Below are positions 1 to 12,431 of a stretch of DNA of 64,000 bases, in pieces. The position numbers were made by a program, and so were the translations under genes. The stretch covers positions 806,001 to 870,000 of the forward strand of contig JAGYXB010001943.1 in the NCBI GenBank assembly GCA_022495005.1, in the 5' to 3' direction. Source of the DNA: Rhyacophila brunnea. Taxonomy: Eukaryota > Arthropoda > Insecta > Trichoptera > Rhyacophilidae. A model generated the notes under the pieces. It saw nothing but the letters and a program-made list of their open reading frames with translations. It was not told the DNA's origin and ran no database searches. Within the stretch, counting starts at the first letter, position 1. Every line of letters begins with the position of its first letter.

Positions 1-111
1 AAAAAAAGACTTAATGATATGACTGTTTTTAGTTATAATATAAATTCCAAACAATCTTATGGTGTCATTTATGTATTTATTTATCCAGATTATGCACTAT
101 TTTTTTTAAAA

Positions 112-730
112 TAACCATGCCCTTGCTTTTTTGTACAAGGTGATTGGGAGCGTTAGTAACATTGATGTGCAGTTAATTATGTTCCTCCATTTATATTTTT
201 ATCTTTCTTTATGGCCAAAATTAAATATTTTGTGAAGTGTTCTTGTAATGTTTTGTTGTTTAGTATTTCTTTAGGTTTTTGGAGGTCAATTTCATATTTA
301 TGCTGTCTACATGGAGTTCTGAGAGTCTATTGCTCTTTTTCTAATATAGGGCAGTCGTTGATGACATGCCACATAGTTTAAGACGTATTGTAGCCGTCAC
401 ATGGACGACAACAGTCATTGTCCCTCAATTTAAATCTTTGTAGATAGGCTCGCACTGCTCCGTGGCCTGTTAGTATATGTGTGAGTTCGTGTGATATGTT
501 TATGTTCCTGACAAGAGGTTATATTTGGAATAAATTTCTGCGTTATTGTATATTTATTGTCGTATTTTTGTTTTGCGTAACTTAGGGGGAAGTGTGTGAA
601 GGTTGAAGGTCTGTTGTAGCTTGTTAAGCGTATTTATCAGCTTTCTCGTTCCCGGCTACCCCTATGTGACTTCTTATCCACAAGAATCTAAGGTTTGTTC
701 CTATCATTCGAAGATGTGTTGATGCACTAA
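112..730 (-). mobile_element. Non-LTR retrotransposon 3' end with RNase H remnant
   Basis: Read on the minus strand, one frame runs from about 719 to a stop at 177-179. It begins with FLWIRSHIGVAGNEKADKYA, the C-terminal core of an RNase H domain as found in I/R1/LOA-type LINEs. It continues with HILTGHGAVRAYLQRFKLRD and a cysteine/histidine segment (CCRPC, then WHVINDCP) typical of the tail of these polyproteins. Four in-frame stops show that it is dead, and the 5' part is missing. The 3' UTR is only about 65 bp and ends near 112 with a CCTTG...CAAGG stem-loop and CATGGTTAT, which is also the tail of SINE family A in this window. The clade assignment is inferred from the RNase H and the cysteine motif. 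Confidence 0.8.
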
Positions 731-3700
731 ATTTAATTGAATAAATAAATAAAAATAGTAATATATAATAAGTAATGTTAATGGTAGACTAGGTAAAGTT
801 AACCAGTACACCGAAAAAACGACAAAAAATGTTAGCAATAAAATTAAAAGTTGACCATAAAGACACAAAATTAAATAATTTACAATATTATAATATCAAA
901 TTGATAAACCTCAAAATAGACATCAACGTGGAACAGCACACCCATCTTGTGACGTTTTTTTTACGAACATTAGGTACTACTGTAAAAGTCGCAAATAATT
1001 AGAATGGAATATTTTAAAAGAAAATAATTATTTTTCATAAATACATGAAATTGTTAATCTAATCAGTTAAAATACCTTTACTTATAAAAATGAACTATAA
1101 CTATTATTGTATTATAAGGTATTTTTTAGCAGTTCTCAAGATATTTAACGCTACAGCGAACATGATATAATTAATCACCTCATTTTAATTTATTAGACGA
1201 CAACAGTTTCGAAAAAAACAAAGCAAAAAGTAAAGTGACACTAAAATTAAAGCACATTTTTTTTCCGCAATCAATAAATATTGTTAAATGGCGTGTCTTA
1301 AATTGTCTTCGAATAAAATGGTGGATAAAAAAATCATCACCTTCTGGAATTGAAGAACGTTTCTCACATTGTAACCCCGCTCGTCTGGTCCATTGTGGAT
1401 TACGGTGGTATGATGAAATACAAAAGAAGAAATACCATCGTCATTCCATCGAGTGGCGTGCTCTTAAATGCTCACACAGTCTCTCTGTGGAATGCCAATT
1501 TGATTTAGTGATCGGTTAACGATTTTAGTTATCCGTTAATCAAAGATTATTTTAATATATTTTTTAATATTAAAGAGTATGATTACTGAGATGTAATAGG
1601 TAGCTATGAATGCAGTAGATAATGCAAAACGATAGAGCAAAGATCGCACAGATGGTGGCTGAACGCTGATTAGGGATAGCACGAGAAGCAGAAGAATCGG
1701 TAGTAACAGATGTTAATTGCAATTGCAATTGCAATGTGTTGATATTATAAATGCACATCTACAGATCATGTCGTTAATTATTGGGAGCATATACATTCTT
1801 AAATGTAACCGGATTATAAACAGCTATATGACATAACACCTAAAATAATGCTACTATTAAATTTCTTCAAGTTTGTTTATTATTTTTTTATATTATTATT
1901 AGATCCTTCACTGATCCGAACAATAATAACAGAGGAAATTAACGCATTAGATTCGGTTAAATTTTGTTTCACGCTGCGAGATCAAATTTACAGATTTAAT
2001 TCTTACGGTTTTCCATTACGGATCATTCACGATCTTATAAATATGATTACGCCTTAATTTCTATTTCATTATCGCATAGCATAATAAATATTATTTACAG
2101 TCTTCTGGAATTAATACAATATTTATAATTGAAATTAATCGAAGATAATTCATGATATTTACAAGTTACAAATTAATTTATTTTTTAATAATTAATTAAC
2201 TTAATTAATTTAAATTAATTAGAATTATTCATCTCTGTACCGTTTATTTTGGCAATACATAATAAATATTGAAATAGCTCAAAAGCTGTAGATATATTAC
2301 ATTGTATATACATAATAACAAATCTAAAAAATATTAAAATATGTGTACATAATAATTGTCTAGGAACAAAGCATTTGTTAATCTCATTATATAAACTATT
2401 AACACTTGTTTCCAAACCAGTGTGATGGAATTCTATCATATATAAACGCTGCTGTCTATCAATGTTTGTAGTACTCTTGTAGCAACAGTCCAGTATTGAA
2501 ACGGGCAGTATGCCTAGGGATTTTTTTTTTATGTTTTTAACCTATTCTTGGGAAAAAAACGTCAAAATTGACAACTTTTATTAGCTCTCCTTTCCGTCCG
2601 TTTGGTCGTCAAAATTACCCCTTTTAACTGGTGCTATATCAACCCGGACGTCCAATGTTTCAATGATTGAGGTTTTATACGGTTCTACAATTTTTCGCGT
2701 GATAAACATGGCAAGTGTACCATAGATTCGTCACTGCTGGTCTAGTATAGTCATGAGGTCCAGCTGCAGGAGCGCGTAGTGTCACACATTCAAACTCTAT
2801 CTGGAAAACATCTCGCCTGCCCCATTACCAGCCACATGATTTTTTTCTTATATATCAATTAAAAAGTTAATAATAAATGTTTTAATTCATTATATTTTAA
2901 ATGTATTTTATTGTACTATGATCATTATTTTTAATCATCTTATGTAATAAATCGTTCTAGCGTTAATTGTGGCACACTATTTTTTATAAAACCTTTCTGT
3001 TTACTACGTCCTTATAAGCTGAAGATAATTAGCAGTGTGAAGAATCCTGAAAGAAATAAAACTGACTTCTCACTTTGCGTTACAATGCATACAGAAATAA
3101 GCAAGACTTCTAACTCCATTTCATCTGATGAGATTGGTATTGCCATTTACAGCAAACCGGATTCCTTGGCGCGCTTTGAAACGTATTTCCTGGCAATTCT
3201 GTCAATTTATTTCACCTTGCAACACTGTACCGATCCTTTTGTGGCGGGAAACAAAAGGTATTTGAGTCCGCTATATTGAGATTCTATTGCGACCATTTTT
3301 CTGAATTTCAGAATATGGCTCCATTTCAAATTGCGAGATACAGTTATGGATTGATATCAATTCACGATTTCATAAATCAATGGAATTGCAACATGGCTCG
3401 ATAATATTGAATAAATTCGTACAAAGAGAATGTTTCAAGAAATATAATATACACTTCAGTTCTTTTTGTAATATTGATTTTAATCAAATCGGTACGGTAG
3501 AGAAATTCACCCAATCGATATTCTGTTCTAGTAATCGAGGATTTATTTTTTGACCCAGCTTGCAAATGTAGTGTAGGTCAGTTACAAAACGACTTATAAC
3601 GATTAATTAACCTTTGTTAAGTGTATATTTTTAGGATAATAGATTGTTGGAAAGGTCAAAGGCTAATTATAATGTTTTTTTTAAATGCAACGTCCGTATG

Positions 3701-5032
3701 TCCGTATTATTTTAGCTTTGTTTCTGTATTAAGTATCATTAAATTCATTTCTTATGTTAGTTCTCGGGGCCTTTCTCTCTCATGGTAACGTTTATTAAAT
3801 TAAGTCAACTCAGCAAACTCAGTCAAAGTTCACTTGAGAGCATGGCGACCTCAGTTTTGGGTATCGGTTCCTGAGACATTACCAGGCGTATAAAACCTGC
3901 TGATGCTTCACATCCAAACATAGACCAAGTGTGGCGTGGGGCGGATTGGTTTGTAGGGGACTATGTTTGTATTGATTGAAAATGAATGAATCAATAATTT
4001 TCATTTTCTCCTTGATCGATGTAGTAAGTATATATATTGTTATGGGAGTAATACTATCGAAGGTAAAAACCAAAAGGTATTACGGACGGACGTTATGGAG
4101 AATAAGAGTTGATTATTTACAATGTCAGATGCAACGTAGCAAATGTGGTTCAGCAAGAATTATTCCGTGACGAAGTTGCAGTTAGTGTAAAATATATGAC
4201 CAAACCGATCAAACTCTTTTTCTTTAAACAAAAAGGCCATTCGTCAATATGTACATATCTCGATATTATCATTTTCACTTTAACCATTTAGGCATCTTCG
4301 GGAAGTTTTTATGAATAAACTTTGTAATGGTTATAAGCCATTCAATAAACCATTGCGTATCCATCCATCCTCTGGATAAAATACACATTAAAATATCAAC
4401 ATGTTCGATTTTTCGGACACCGGGCCAAGTCTATATTCACCGCTTTAGAAACAAGCCCAACGATACTATTACTACACCAACGTGGGATACAATATGTATT
4501 ACTTTTAGCACATATCCAATGAGATCACGTAATGTATAATATAAAGATGTATAAAAGCTTTTTTATGCTTCTTTAATTGTAATTTCATGTATCTATTTAT
4601 CTTTCAATAATTATATGTGCACTATACTCTACAATGTAGCTACATTGGAATTTAACAAGATTCCCTTATAGTGGATCGATGTCTTTGACTATAAAATTGT
4701 ATACGTAAATTATTTTATAAAATGACATTGTTTATTAAAATCATAGATTGCATAGGTACTAAATTGCATGTCAAATATGTATGTACACAATAAGAATAAC
4801 AAAAGAGTGAGAAAATGTTTAAAATTAAATTATATACGAGGCGTATAATAATAATAACCAAATATTCTACATATGGTCAAAATCTATTTGAAAGTCCTTC
4901 CATATTCCGCCTGCAATTTTATACAATATTTAATGGTCTAACTTCTATAACTTCCCAAATTTTTAATTACTACTAATTGCACTATTTAATTTATACAGAA
5001 CCCGATTATTTAAAGTGATATAAATAGATGAT
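731..5032. other. Gene-free AT-rich stretch
   Basis: I see no coding region, RNA gene or clear mobile-element boundary here. Minor structure: about four ATTGCA units at 1711-1735 and an A+T-only palindromic tract around 2150-2225. The short open frames here have no recognisable protein content. A slightly GC-richer segment at 2480-2830 could be an old repeat, but no second copy was recognised in the window. Confidence 0.5.
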
Positions 5033-5040
5033 GACAAGTT

Positions 5041-5685
5041 TAGGGATTGCAATACCGAATGAAAATACCAATAACGGTATTAAGGTATTTCATATTGAAT
5101 ACCGGTATTCGTGAAATATATGGGAAAACCCTACAAATGTCTTTAAAATATTAATATTATGTTATACCGAAAATATCTTAACAGGTACATATATGATAAC
5201 TTTTAAAAATAGGCAAAGATATGGTAAAAATACTGATGTTTACAAAAACCTAGTAGTTGAACTATTGGCACTTCTTTGAATGATCGTTCAATACATTCAT
5301 ATTATGAAGTGATCTAAGATGACGTGTATGTGCGTATGTGCCCCACAGATAATTCCATCTAATGTTTTATTAGTTTATTGCACTTATCAATTTATTTCTT
5401 TTCATCCCGTACTAAGAAAAACCAAACATTATATTGTATTATTATATTTCTCCATTATTGTATAAGTTACTATTTAGTAGAAATTTTGGCACATGCAAGT
5501 CCATTATAGTGTATAATTATTATTTATTCATTACGTGTTCACCGCTAGCTCTGATATTACTAATGATGTTAATTACCTAATAGATTTGTTTCCACTTTCA
5601 ATACCGATATATTCGGTATTGTCAGATTTTTAAAACTGGTATTTCGGTATCGAAAAATACTACGATACCGGTATTGCAATCCCTA
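5041..5685. mobile_element. hAT-type non-autonomous transposon, 645 bp
   Basis: The ends are inverted repeats: TAGGGATTGCAATACCG on the left and the complement of CGGTATTGCAATCCCTA on the right. They are flanked by an 8-bp target duplication, GACAAGTT at 5033-5040 and GACAAGTC at 5686-5693 (7 of 8 match). An 8-bp duplication with TA.GG...CC.TA ends is the hAT signature. Both ends are enriched in the self-complementary words ACCGGTAT, CGGTATT and GGTATTTC in alternating orientation, so each sub-terminal region can fold on itself. There is no transposase frame, so it must have been moved in trans. Confidence 0.85.
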
Positions 5686-5728
5686 GACAAGTCGGCTTTT
5701 ATTATTCATGAATGTATTGCAATTTTAA

Positions 5729-7034
5729 GGGGGGACATGCTCGTCGAAGGTCAAAATTGAGTTTTTATTGTATTTTCAAACCATGATCCTGGACACTCCT
5801 TAAACGTTGTAGATAATCTATTTATATAATTTTAAAGCCTTATTATTCTTTATAGTTATTTTAAACATTTGATGACTGCATGAAGTATTTTTGTTGCATA
5901 AAATAGTATTCTTTTAAACCTCTCGCTCTGATGTTTTAGAATATAGTCATATTTCGGTACATAACTGTGCAGTGGTGTTAAGATTTTTTACATTTATTAA
6001 TTTTTAAACGCATTTATAAAACCATTAGTATAATTTATTACGAGATAATTTTTGTAAAATATTCACAATAAAAATTATATTGATAATCTCTGTGGTCCCA
6101 AATTTGACAAGAATTAGGCATTTTATTATTCAAAAAATCGGCAAGATTAACACATTTTAAGATGATTCTAAAGATACTTATTATAAGCTATGTCTTTGAC
6201 CATTCAAGTGTGATAAAATCTTATGAATAATGATTGCTTTATAATAATTATTGACCTAAGAATAAGGTAGTGTTTTTTTGAAATACGCCATTTCTTTTGT
6301 CATTCCCTAGTGGTTAAGCTACAACATACGGCCGTAGCCATAAATTGACAAACTATAATTAAAGTAGGAAGTAAAATGATATTGACGCGCGTGTTTGAAC
6401 ACCTACTTCAATTATAGTTTGTCAATTTATGGCTACGGCCGTATGTTGTAGCTTAACCACTGGGGAATGACAAAAGAAATGGCGTATTTCAAAAAAACAC
6501 TACCTTATTCTTAGGTCAATAATTATTATAAAGCAATCATTATTCATAAGATGTTTATCACACTTGAATGGACAAAAACATAGCTTATAATAAGTATCTT
6601 TAGAATTGTCTTCAAGTGTGGTAATCTTGCCGATTTTTTGAATAATAAAATGCCTAATTCTTGTCAAATTTGGGATCACAGAGATTATCAAAATAATTTT
6701 TTGTCGTGAATATTTTACAAAAATTATCTCGTAATAAATTATACTAATGGTTTTATAAATGCGTTTAAAAATTAATAAATGTAAAAAATCTTAACACCAC
6801 TGCACAATTATGTACCGAAATATGACTATATTCTAAAACATTAGAGCGAGAGGTTTAAAAGAATACTATTTATGTAACAAAAATACTTTATGCAGTCATC
6901 AAATGTTTAAAATAACTATAAAGGATAATAAGGCTTCAAAATTATATAAATAGATTATCTACAACGTTTAAGGAGTGTCCAGGATCATGGTTTGAAAATA
7001 CAATAAAAACTCAATTTCGACGAGCATGTCCCCC
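5729..7034. mobile_element. Long foldback transposon, TTAA-flanked, copy 1
   Basis: The left arm (5729 to about 6367) and right arm (about 6403 to 7034) are near-perfect inverted copies, leaving a loop of only about 35 bases. The ends read GGGGGGACATGCTCGTCGA and its complement, and the element sits between TTAA at 5725-5728 and TTAA at 7035-7038. A TTAA target points to a piggyBac-like or Sola3-like transposase acting in trans. The terminal G run is not the usual piggyBac CCC end, so the superfamily is open. No protein is encoded; the open frame at 6500-6691 is a by-product of the arm. Diverged relatives lie at 32931-33638 and 51721-52640. Confidence 0.85.
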
Positions 7035-7038
7035 TTAA

Positions 7039-9817
7039 TAAATATGTACCTATATCGTTATACGACAAAAAAAGAAACTGATGTTAAAACGAACTGGTTG
7101 CACATAATGCACTAAAACGTAATTACATATTAATATTGAAATGAATAATTGACATCTGTTGATAGATTGTCTGATATAGATGTAGCTATTGACCCGGTCG
7201 ATTTGAGTGAGATTAATCAGGTTCGCTTTTGGTTAAGCGAAGTAGAGTATCATTACTTTCGTCTTCGAGACATTTATCTTTAAACCTAGTTTACTACTAA
7301 TATTATTATAGCCTTCTTTATTATAATCGGATTATACTGATAAAAAGCTAATCCCGTTTTATTTCAACATTATAAAAACTGCTATTAGTCTTTTGACTCC
7401 ACGTGAAAGATAGTTTAAAAAAATAATTTAATATTATCTACAATCATTTAATTTAAAGATTTATAAGCTCCATTGTGAGCTTTCTAATAAATGTTACATC
7501 ATTTTGATATCCAAATAACAATACAAATCAAAAGCTTTGTTGGACAAAGAATATTAATAATATTTTAATAATAATATTATGATTTCATTGTAATACAATT
7601 TAATAAGACAGTCTCTGAAACGTATCGATGTGAAACATCGTTTTGTTAAACTTTTGCAAATCATTACTGTTGGTCATGAAAGAATATCACCCCACAAAAT
7701 ATTTAATTAATTTGATGAATATAAATGTATTTTGGCTATCTCATTTTATATATATTGAATTCAAATTGAGGTATCACACGGACTGATAATATTGACCGCC
7801 ATTTTCTTTGTATCACGAAGAGATTAGCAGCCAATATAGTACCAATACGACGTGGCACTCTAAAAGGGGAGAGGTTGAGATCTAAGATAATGTGATGATT
7901 CGTGACTTAGGGAATAAGAGAGTTGAATTAAATGTGACATGATTTTAGCTTTCTAGCTTCTACACTTCTTGGTCCCTAGTTTTTAACTGCGACGAACCTA
8001 CTTCTGCTCAACTTGATAAGTTCACCGATCTTACCGATTTTAGGACAAACCGGGTCGATCGATGTCTGACCCATTGCCATTTCATCAGCTTGGCGACATC
8101 TAATACATGTCTCATTATAATAAGCCTTCCGGTTTTTTTTTCCGTTCAGATTTCTCTAACATTACGGGTTGGTTTTTCACAAGCATAATATATGAGTGCT
8201 GGTAACATATAATGGTTTAACATTTTACTCTTTAAGCACATTGGAAGGTCACTTATGAATATAGTGTAAGAAACATAATTTTAAAATCCTTGATGGACCA
8301 CATAAAATGATCCCCTAGGCAGCGTAGAGCTCATCGCTGGTCTACAAGTGTGGTGGTGTTCAGCCGTTTGATTTCCCTGTGCCACATTAAATGAAAAGGA
8401 ATTCTCTTGGGCCACATCTTACTGAATAAAACCGTAGGTATATCAAGTTTTGTTGTTTTTATTTTTAAAAAAAAAGCATTTTTTTAGTACTTATTCCACT
8501 TTTAATCAATAGATTAGGACCGGTTTCGTCTGCCTCAGAGGGACAAAATCACGAGTTTCCTTAATTTCATGTCTCTATATTCTTACTTGTTTGAAATAAA
8601 CTCAATGTTTTCTAGCTTATAATAAACAATTATTACCTCTAAATTACAGTGTTTTCTACAATTCTTCAAAATACTATCATGTACACATCTAGAAAACACC
8701 TGGCGCCCTAATCATTAATCAATTTTATCATACACTTACAAGTCTTGTTTATACACATTTTTCTTAGTCTCTACTTAAATTCCTTTTTTATTAAATTCCA
8801 TACATACAAGTTCACTGATAGTCACGACCATTTGTCAGCGCGATCACATGCCCTGAACTATTTAATCATCATATTTTATTCTTTACTTTTTACTTCTTAA
8901 TCATGCTCTACTCTTAATTTTTAACTTCTCTAATCTCTCTTTTATTCACACATCTAGTTCTTCTATTTTATCACGATTACACAGTACCATCAACTTATCC
9001 GCGCCAAATTCTGTCCAGAATCTAAGATACGATTTTTCAAAAAACCGCTTCTTTTTTCAGAATAAAATAAATCCACCGGACACCATATCAAATTAAAAGA
9101 TTATCCTCGTTAAATGACATTGGCTTCATATTCTTTGATGTTATTTACATGGACCGCATTATTAGTTGCCCGATGCGGCGGCAAAAGTTACATAGATTTT
9201 GGAGGTAAACTTTATTATAAATATGTATGAAGCTTTTATAAGCAGAAATAAAACCAAATGAATTGTTTTTCTTGAGTTAAGATCATACATACTTTAGACG
9301 ACGTAAGTACATTATAAAAAATGGCAAATTAAACTATATCCAACTTCAGCAGTGGCATCTTTTTCGCAAATAGGCGGTTGTAATGCTCGCAGCGGCCCTG
9401 GATGTAGGCGTTTTTTCTCAAAGCAATAAGTCCCAAAAAACACATTCTTGATTATAATTCTACATAGCCGGTGGCATTAATAGTGTCGGAGCGGTTTTAT
9501 TAACTTGTTCATAATAATCGAATAACAATTTCTAATAATGCGCGGAGAACAGAGCGTCCCGTGGAGTCGAGCCCGCTCACTTCGTTCGGCTAGTCCCGCG
9601 GCTAATAAACAAAGGCAAAGTGTGGATTACTACATTTCTTTAGGCATCAATATTTTTAAGTAGTATTAAATAGAGTTAAAAATATTCAATATAAAGTTTT
9701 CATAAGTTCATAGAATATATTTGTATTAGTTTTTGAAAATAAGTATATATTCTTATATATAAATGACATATGACTAGATCTGAATTACATATATACTTAT
9801 TATTCTTCTTCTTCCAC
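7039..9817. other. Gene-free stretch with one GC-rich patch
   Basis: No gene or recognisable element is seen. A GC- and CpG-rich patch at about 9535-9605 contrasts with the AT-rich surroundings; it has no open frame with recognisable content. The segment around 8285-8400 is less AT-rich and may be an old repeat without a second copy here. Confidence 0.45.
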
Positions 9818-10285
9818 CCTATATCGTCCCAACATTGGGGCATAGGGCAAGCACAAGTTCGCGCCACTTCCCTCGATCCATCGCCAACTTTTGCGCCTCC
9901 CGTCATGTCAGACCTGCAGCACGTAGGTCGCTCCTGTAGCACCGCTGCAGGGTAAGAGAGGGCCGGCCATGGCGACGGAACCCTCGAGGCTGTGCTACAA
10001 GGGTACGAAGTGTCGCACTCTTTGTCGGCATCCGGAATACGTGTCCCAGCCACGTAAAGCGTCTTTTTGTGATAACCTCAATCACTGAAGGCTGTTGTGT
10101 CTGCTCACAAGCTCGGGTGTTTGCAACGCGGTCGTACCAATGTACCCCTAAGATTCGGCGGAGACATCGATTCTCAAAGCTCAAAAGCAGAGACTCTTGA
10201 AGTTTAGTAAGATGCCATGTCTCACAACCATACAGGAGCACAGGTAGCAGGCACGTGTTAAACAAACGACATTTGGACATAATAT
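9818..10285 (-). mobile_element. Non-LTR retrotransposon C-terminal tail, broken
   Basis: The minus-strand frame 10280-9903 encodes the region just after the reverse transcriptase palm. It contains LLYGCETWHLTK, then CLRRILGV and FTWLGHVFRM, the usual order in RTE/Jockey-type LINE tails. An in-frame TGA at 9900-9902 interrupts it. The same frame then resumes with AQKLAMDRGKWRELVLALC, the conserved last segment, and stops again. It ends in a short GAAGAAGAATAA-like tail near 9795. It is 5'-truncated and inactive. Function and order of motifs are known for the family; the exact clade is not resolved. Confidence 0.8.
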
Positions 10286-10289
10286 CTAC

Positions 10290-11765
10290 TTACCCAACTT
10301 TTAAAAATAATAATTGACTAGATCGTATGACATTTTTATTGGCATTGTTAGTTATAATGTATTTTTTAGCAAATTAAGTAATATTTTTAGTACATTAAGT
10401 ATTTTTTTTTTAAAATATTTTCTGAAAAGTTCTCGTTGACAATAACAAGGTCCGTTGTTAGTAGACGTTATTTCATGCGTAAATCAGCACCAGGAAATAA
10501 ACTGTAATATAAATGAGGACATCACTAGTGTCAACAATACAAAACATTCCATTCCATACAATATACTGAACAATTAAATATTAATAATACACGCAAATAT
10601 TACAAAAAACTATTACAAAAAAGAAATGCAGAATTTTTTAATACAAAATTTTCATATATAATAAAAATGAATTTTACTAGAAATTATTTTTGTTTATATC
10701 TAACCTTGCTATTGTGACAATACTGAAGTTTGATAAATGACATAATATGTAGTACCTATGTAGCAGTATGCTATTTAATAAAACATAGGTTATTTGTGTA
10801 CATACATTTTCATTTTGTATATACTTATCTAGAAGTAGTTTTTTTATACTTACCACAAAGCTCGTGATAATAGATCGACAACAGGTTTTTCACAATGTAC
10901 GGAAATTCTTACAAAAATTGCCTAGAAAATGCACTTGACTTTTTCAAACTAGGCTTTTAGCAGAATTTTTATTAGATAATAGAAACAGTTAACTGGTTAA
11001 AAATAGCGATGGAAAATTACTCAGACAAAATTACGATGAATAGAAACGTGACCAATTTCACAAAGGTCCATTTAGAGTCGAGTCAATTCATTATATCTAA
11101 TCTTCCAGTATTATTAAGGTGAATAGAACATTTTGAAGTATAAAAAATACTACCAAACATAAGACTTCATTTGAATATAGGACCTAAAATTAATACTTTA
11201 TCAGGCTACTCGCATACGAGAACCATTAGAGTCTAAATGGTATTATAACTATAAGTTATGAGAAATAGCAGGACCCGGTCTTTTCCGCCACTCTTCTCCT
11301 CATACAACTTCCCCAGAATTTTGATTCACGTACGACACTTCCGCATCAGCTCCATGCATAATATTTCCATGATCAAGCCCTTCCTAAATTAATGTACACA
11401 TCTCTTTTTACTTCCTACAACATAATATGGTAACGCATTTATAGTGGTTATTTCCAGCTCTTCATCAAGCGCTAATCACTTGCAAATCAGACTATTGACT
11501 TTATAATAAAAAAGAATTTCTTTCAAATGAAAATGATAAAGGACTTTGGATTTATCCTTGAAGATGAAACGAAGCAAAAACGGTTCAGCTGAGATCGTTA
11601 CATCGTCTCAAACATACAACAGTGGGGTGGCTTCATTGATTAGACCGTGTCAATGATAGAGAACATCCAACCTACCAAAATGCTACTTTTCAGTTCGAAT
11701 TCAATGAAAATATGGACAAAAAAATAATTATAAACTGAGATGTTTGTATCAATTAAGGAAAGGAC
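10290..11765. other. No recognisable feature
   Basis: AT-rich sequence with homopolymer runs. I see no coding region, RNA gene, SINE head or paired inverted ends. Confidence 0.5.
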
Positions 11766-11774
11766 TTGTGCTAC

Positions 11775-12079
11775 CACAGAACAGATAATAAATATAATAC
11801 CGATAGGCTATATTCAATACGCCGCATGTTGATGCCGGATTTTGAATATGTGAGTGTCCTACGAAAATGAAGCACGCATTATGCACGTGCGTAATGTGTG
11901 TAATACACCAACATTAAATAAGCGTGAATGCATAAACCGAGAGCAGTTTTCAGTATTTGACGTAAAACGTATTCTTGACACGTGTGTAAGTTTAACCCGG
12001 ATTCGTCCTTACTCGAGTCGGTTACCTGCTATCGCCTTACCCGTTATGTATTTCAGTTCTCATTATTTCTGAGTTCCCT
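11775..12079 (+). mobile_element. 305-bp element with 9-bp target duplication, copy 1
   Basis: This copy starts CACAGAACAGATAATAAATA and ends TTTCTGAGTTCCCT. It is flanked by TTGTGCTAC at 11766-11774 and GGGTGCTAC at 12080-12088 (7 of 9 match). Three relatives of about the same length lie at 23526-23830 (+), 31909-32225 (-) and 41359-41664 (-), two of them also with 9-bp duplications. The ends are weakly complementary (GAAC..AGA.ATAAT on both). A 9-bp duplication is typical of Mutator-like transposons, but the poor terminal repeats leave this open. The open frame inside it has no recognisable protein content. Confidence 0.75.
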
Positions 12080-12229
12080 GGGTGCTACGTAAACTATATG
12101 GGCCTATACTAGTATAATAATAATGACGTATTCGTAATACCCTGAAGCTATACAACGTCTTCCAAAAATAATGTATCTCTGCATTCTCTAACCTCGGTAA
12201 ACTCCGATGTGCGTGCCATGGAGTAAGAA

Positions 12230-12400
12230 TGGACAGTGCTTAACCGTCAATAGAAATCCTGGATACCAGACCGAACGGCGGGCAGTCGGAAGTCAATTGG
12301 CAGGCCCAGACCCCGGCGGTTCGACAACGTCCAGACAACGGAGATGCTATTTCTTGGAGGAGGCTCAAACCTGTCCTTGGTTGTTGGGTCAAAATTATGA
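12230..12400 (+). mobile_element. Possible LINE tail fragment
   Basis: A GC-richer island. One frame reads AGSRKSIGRPRPRRFDNV, which resembles the glycine/arginine/proline-rich IGRPR.RW.D segment in the tail of many insect LINE polyproteins. The usual downstream tryptophan/glutamine motif is not evident in the same frame. It could equally be some other old repeat. Confidence 0.35.
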
Positions 12401-12431
12401 TAGGTATTTGTGTTAATATGTTTAATGAACA

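Noticed and set aside
9535..9605. GC-rich patch as a promoter or exon
   Set aside because: CpG-rich but with no open frame, splice site or factor-site cluster convincing enough to list.
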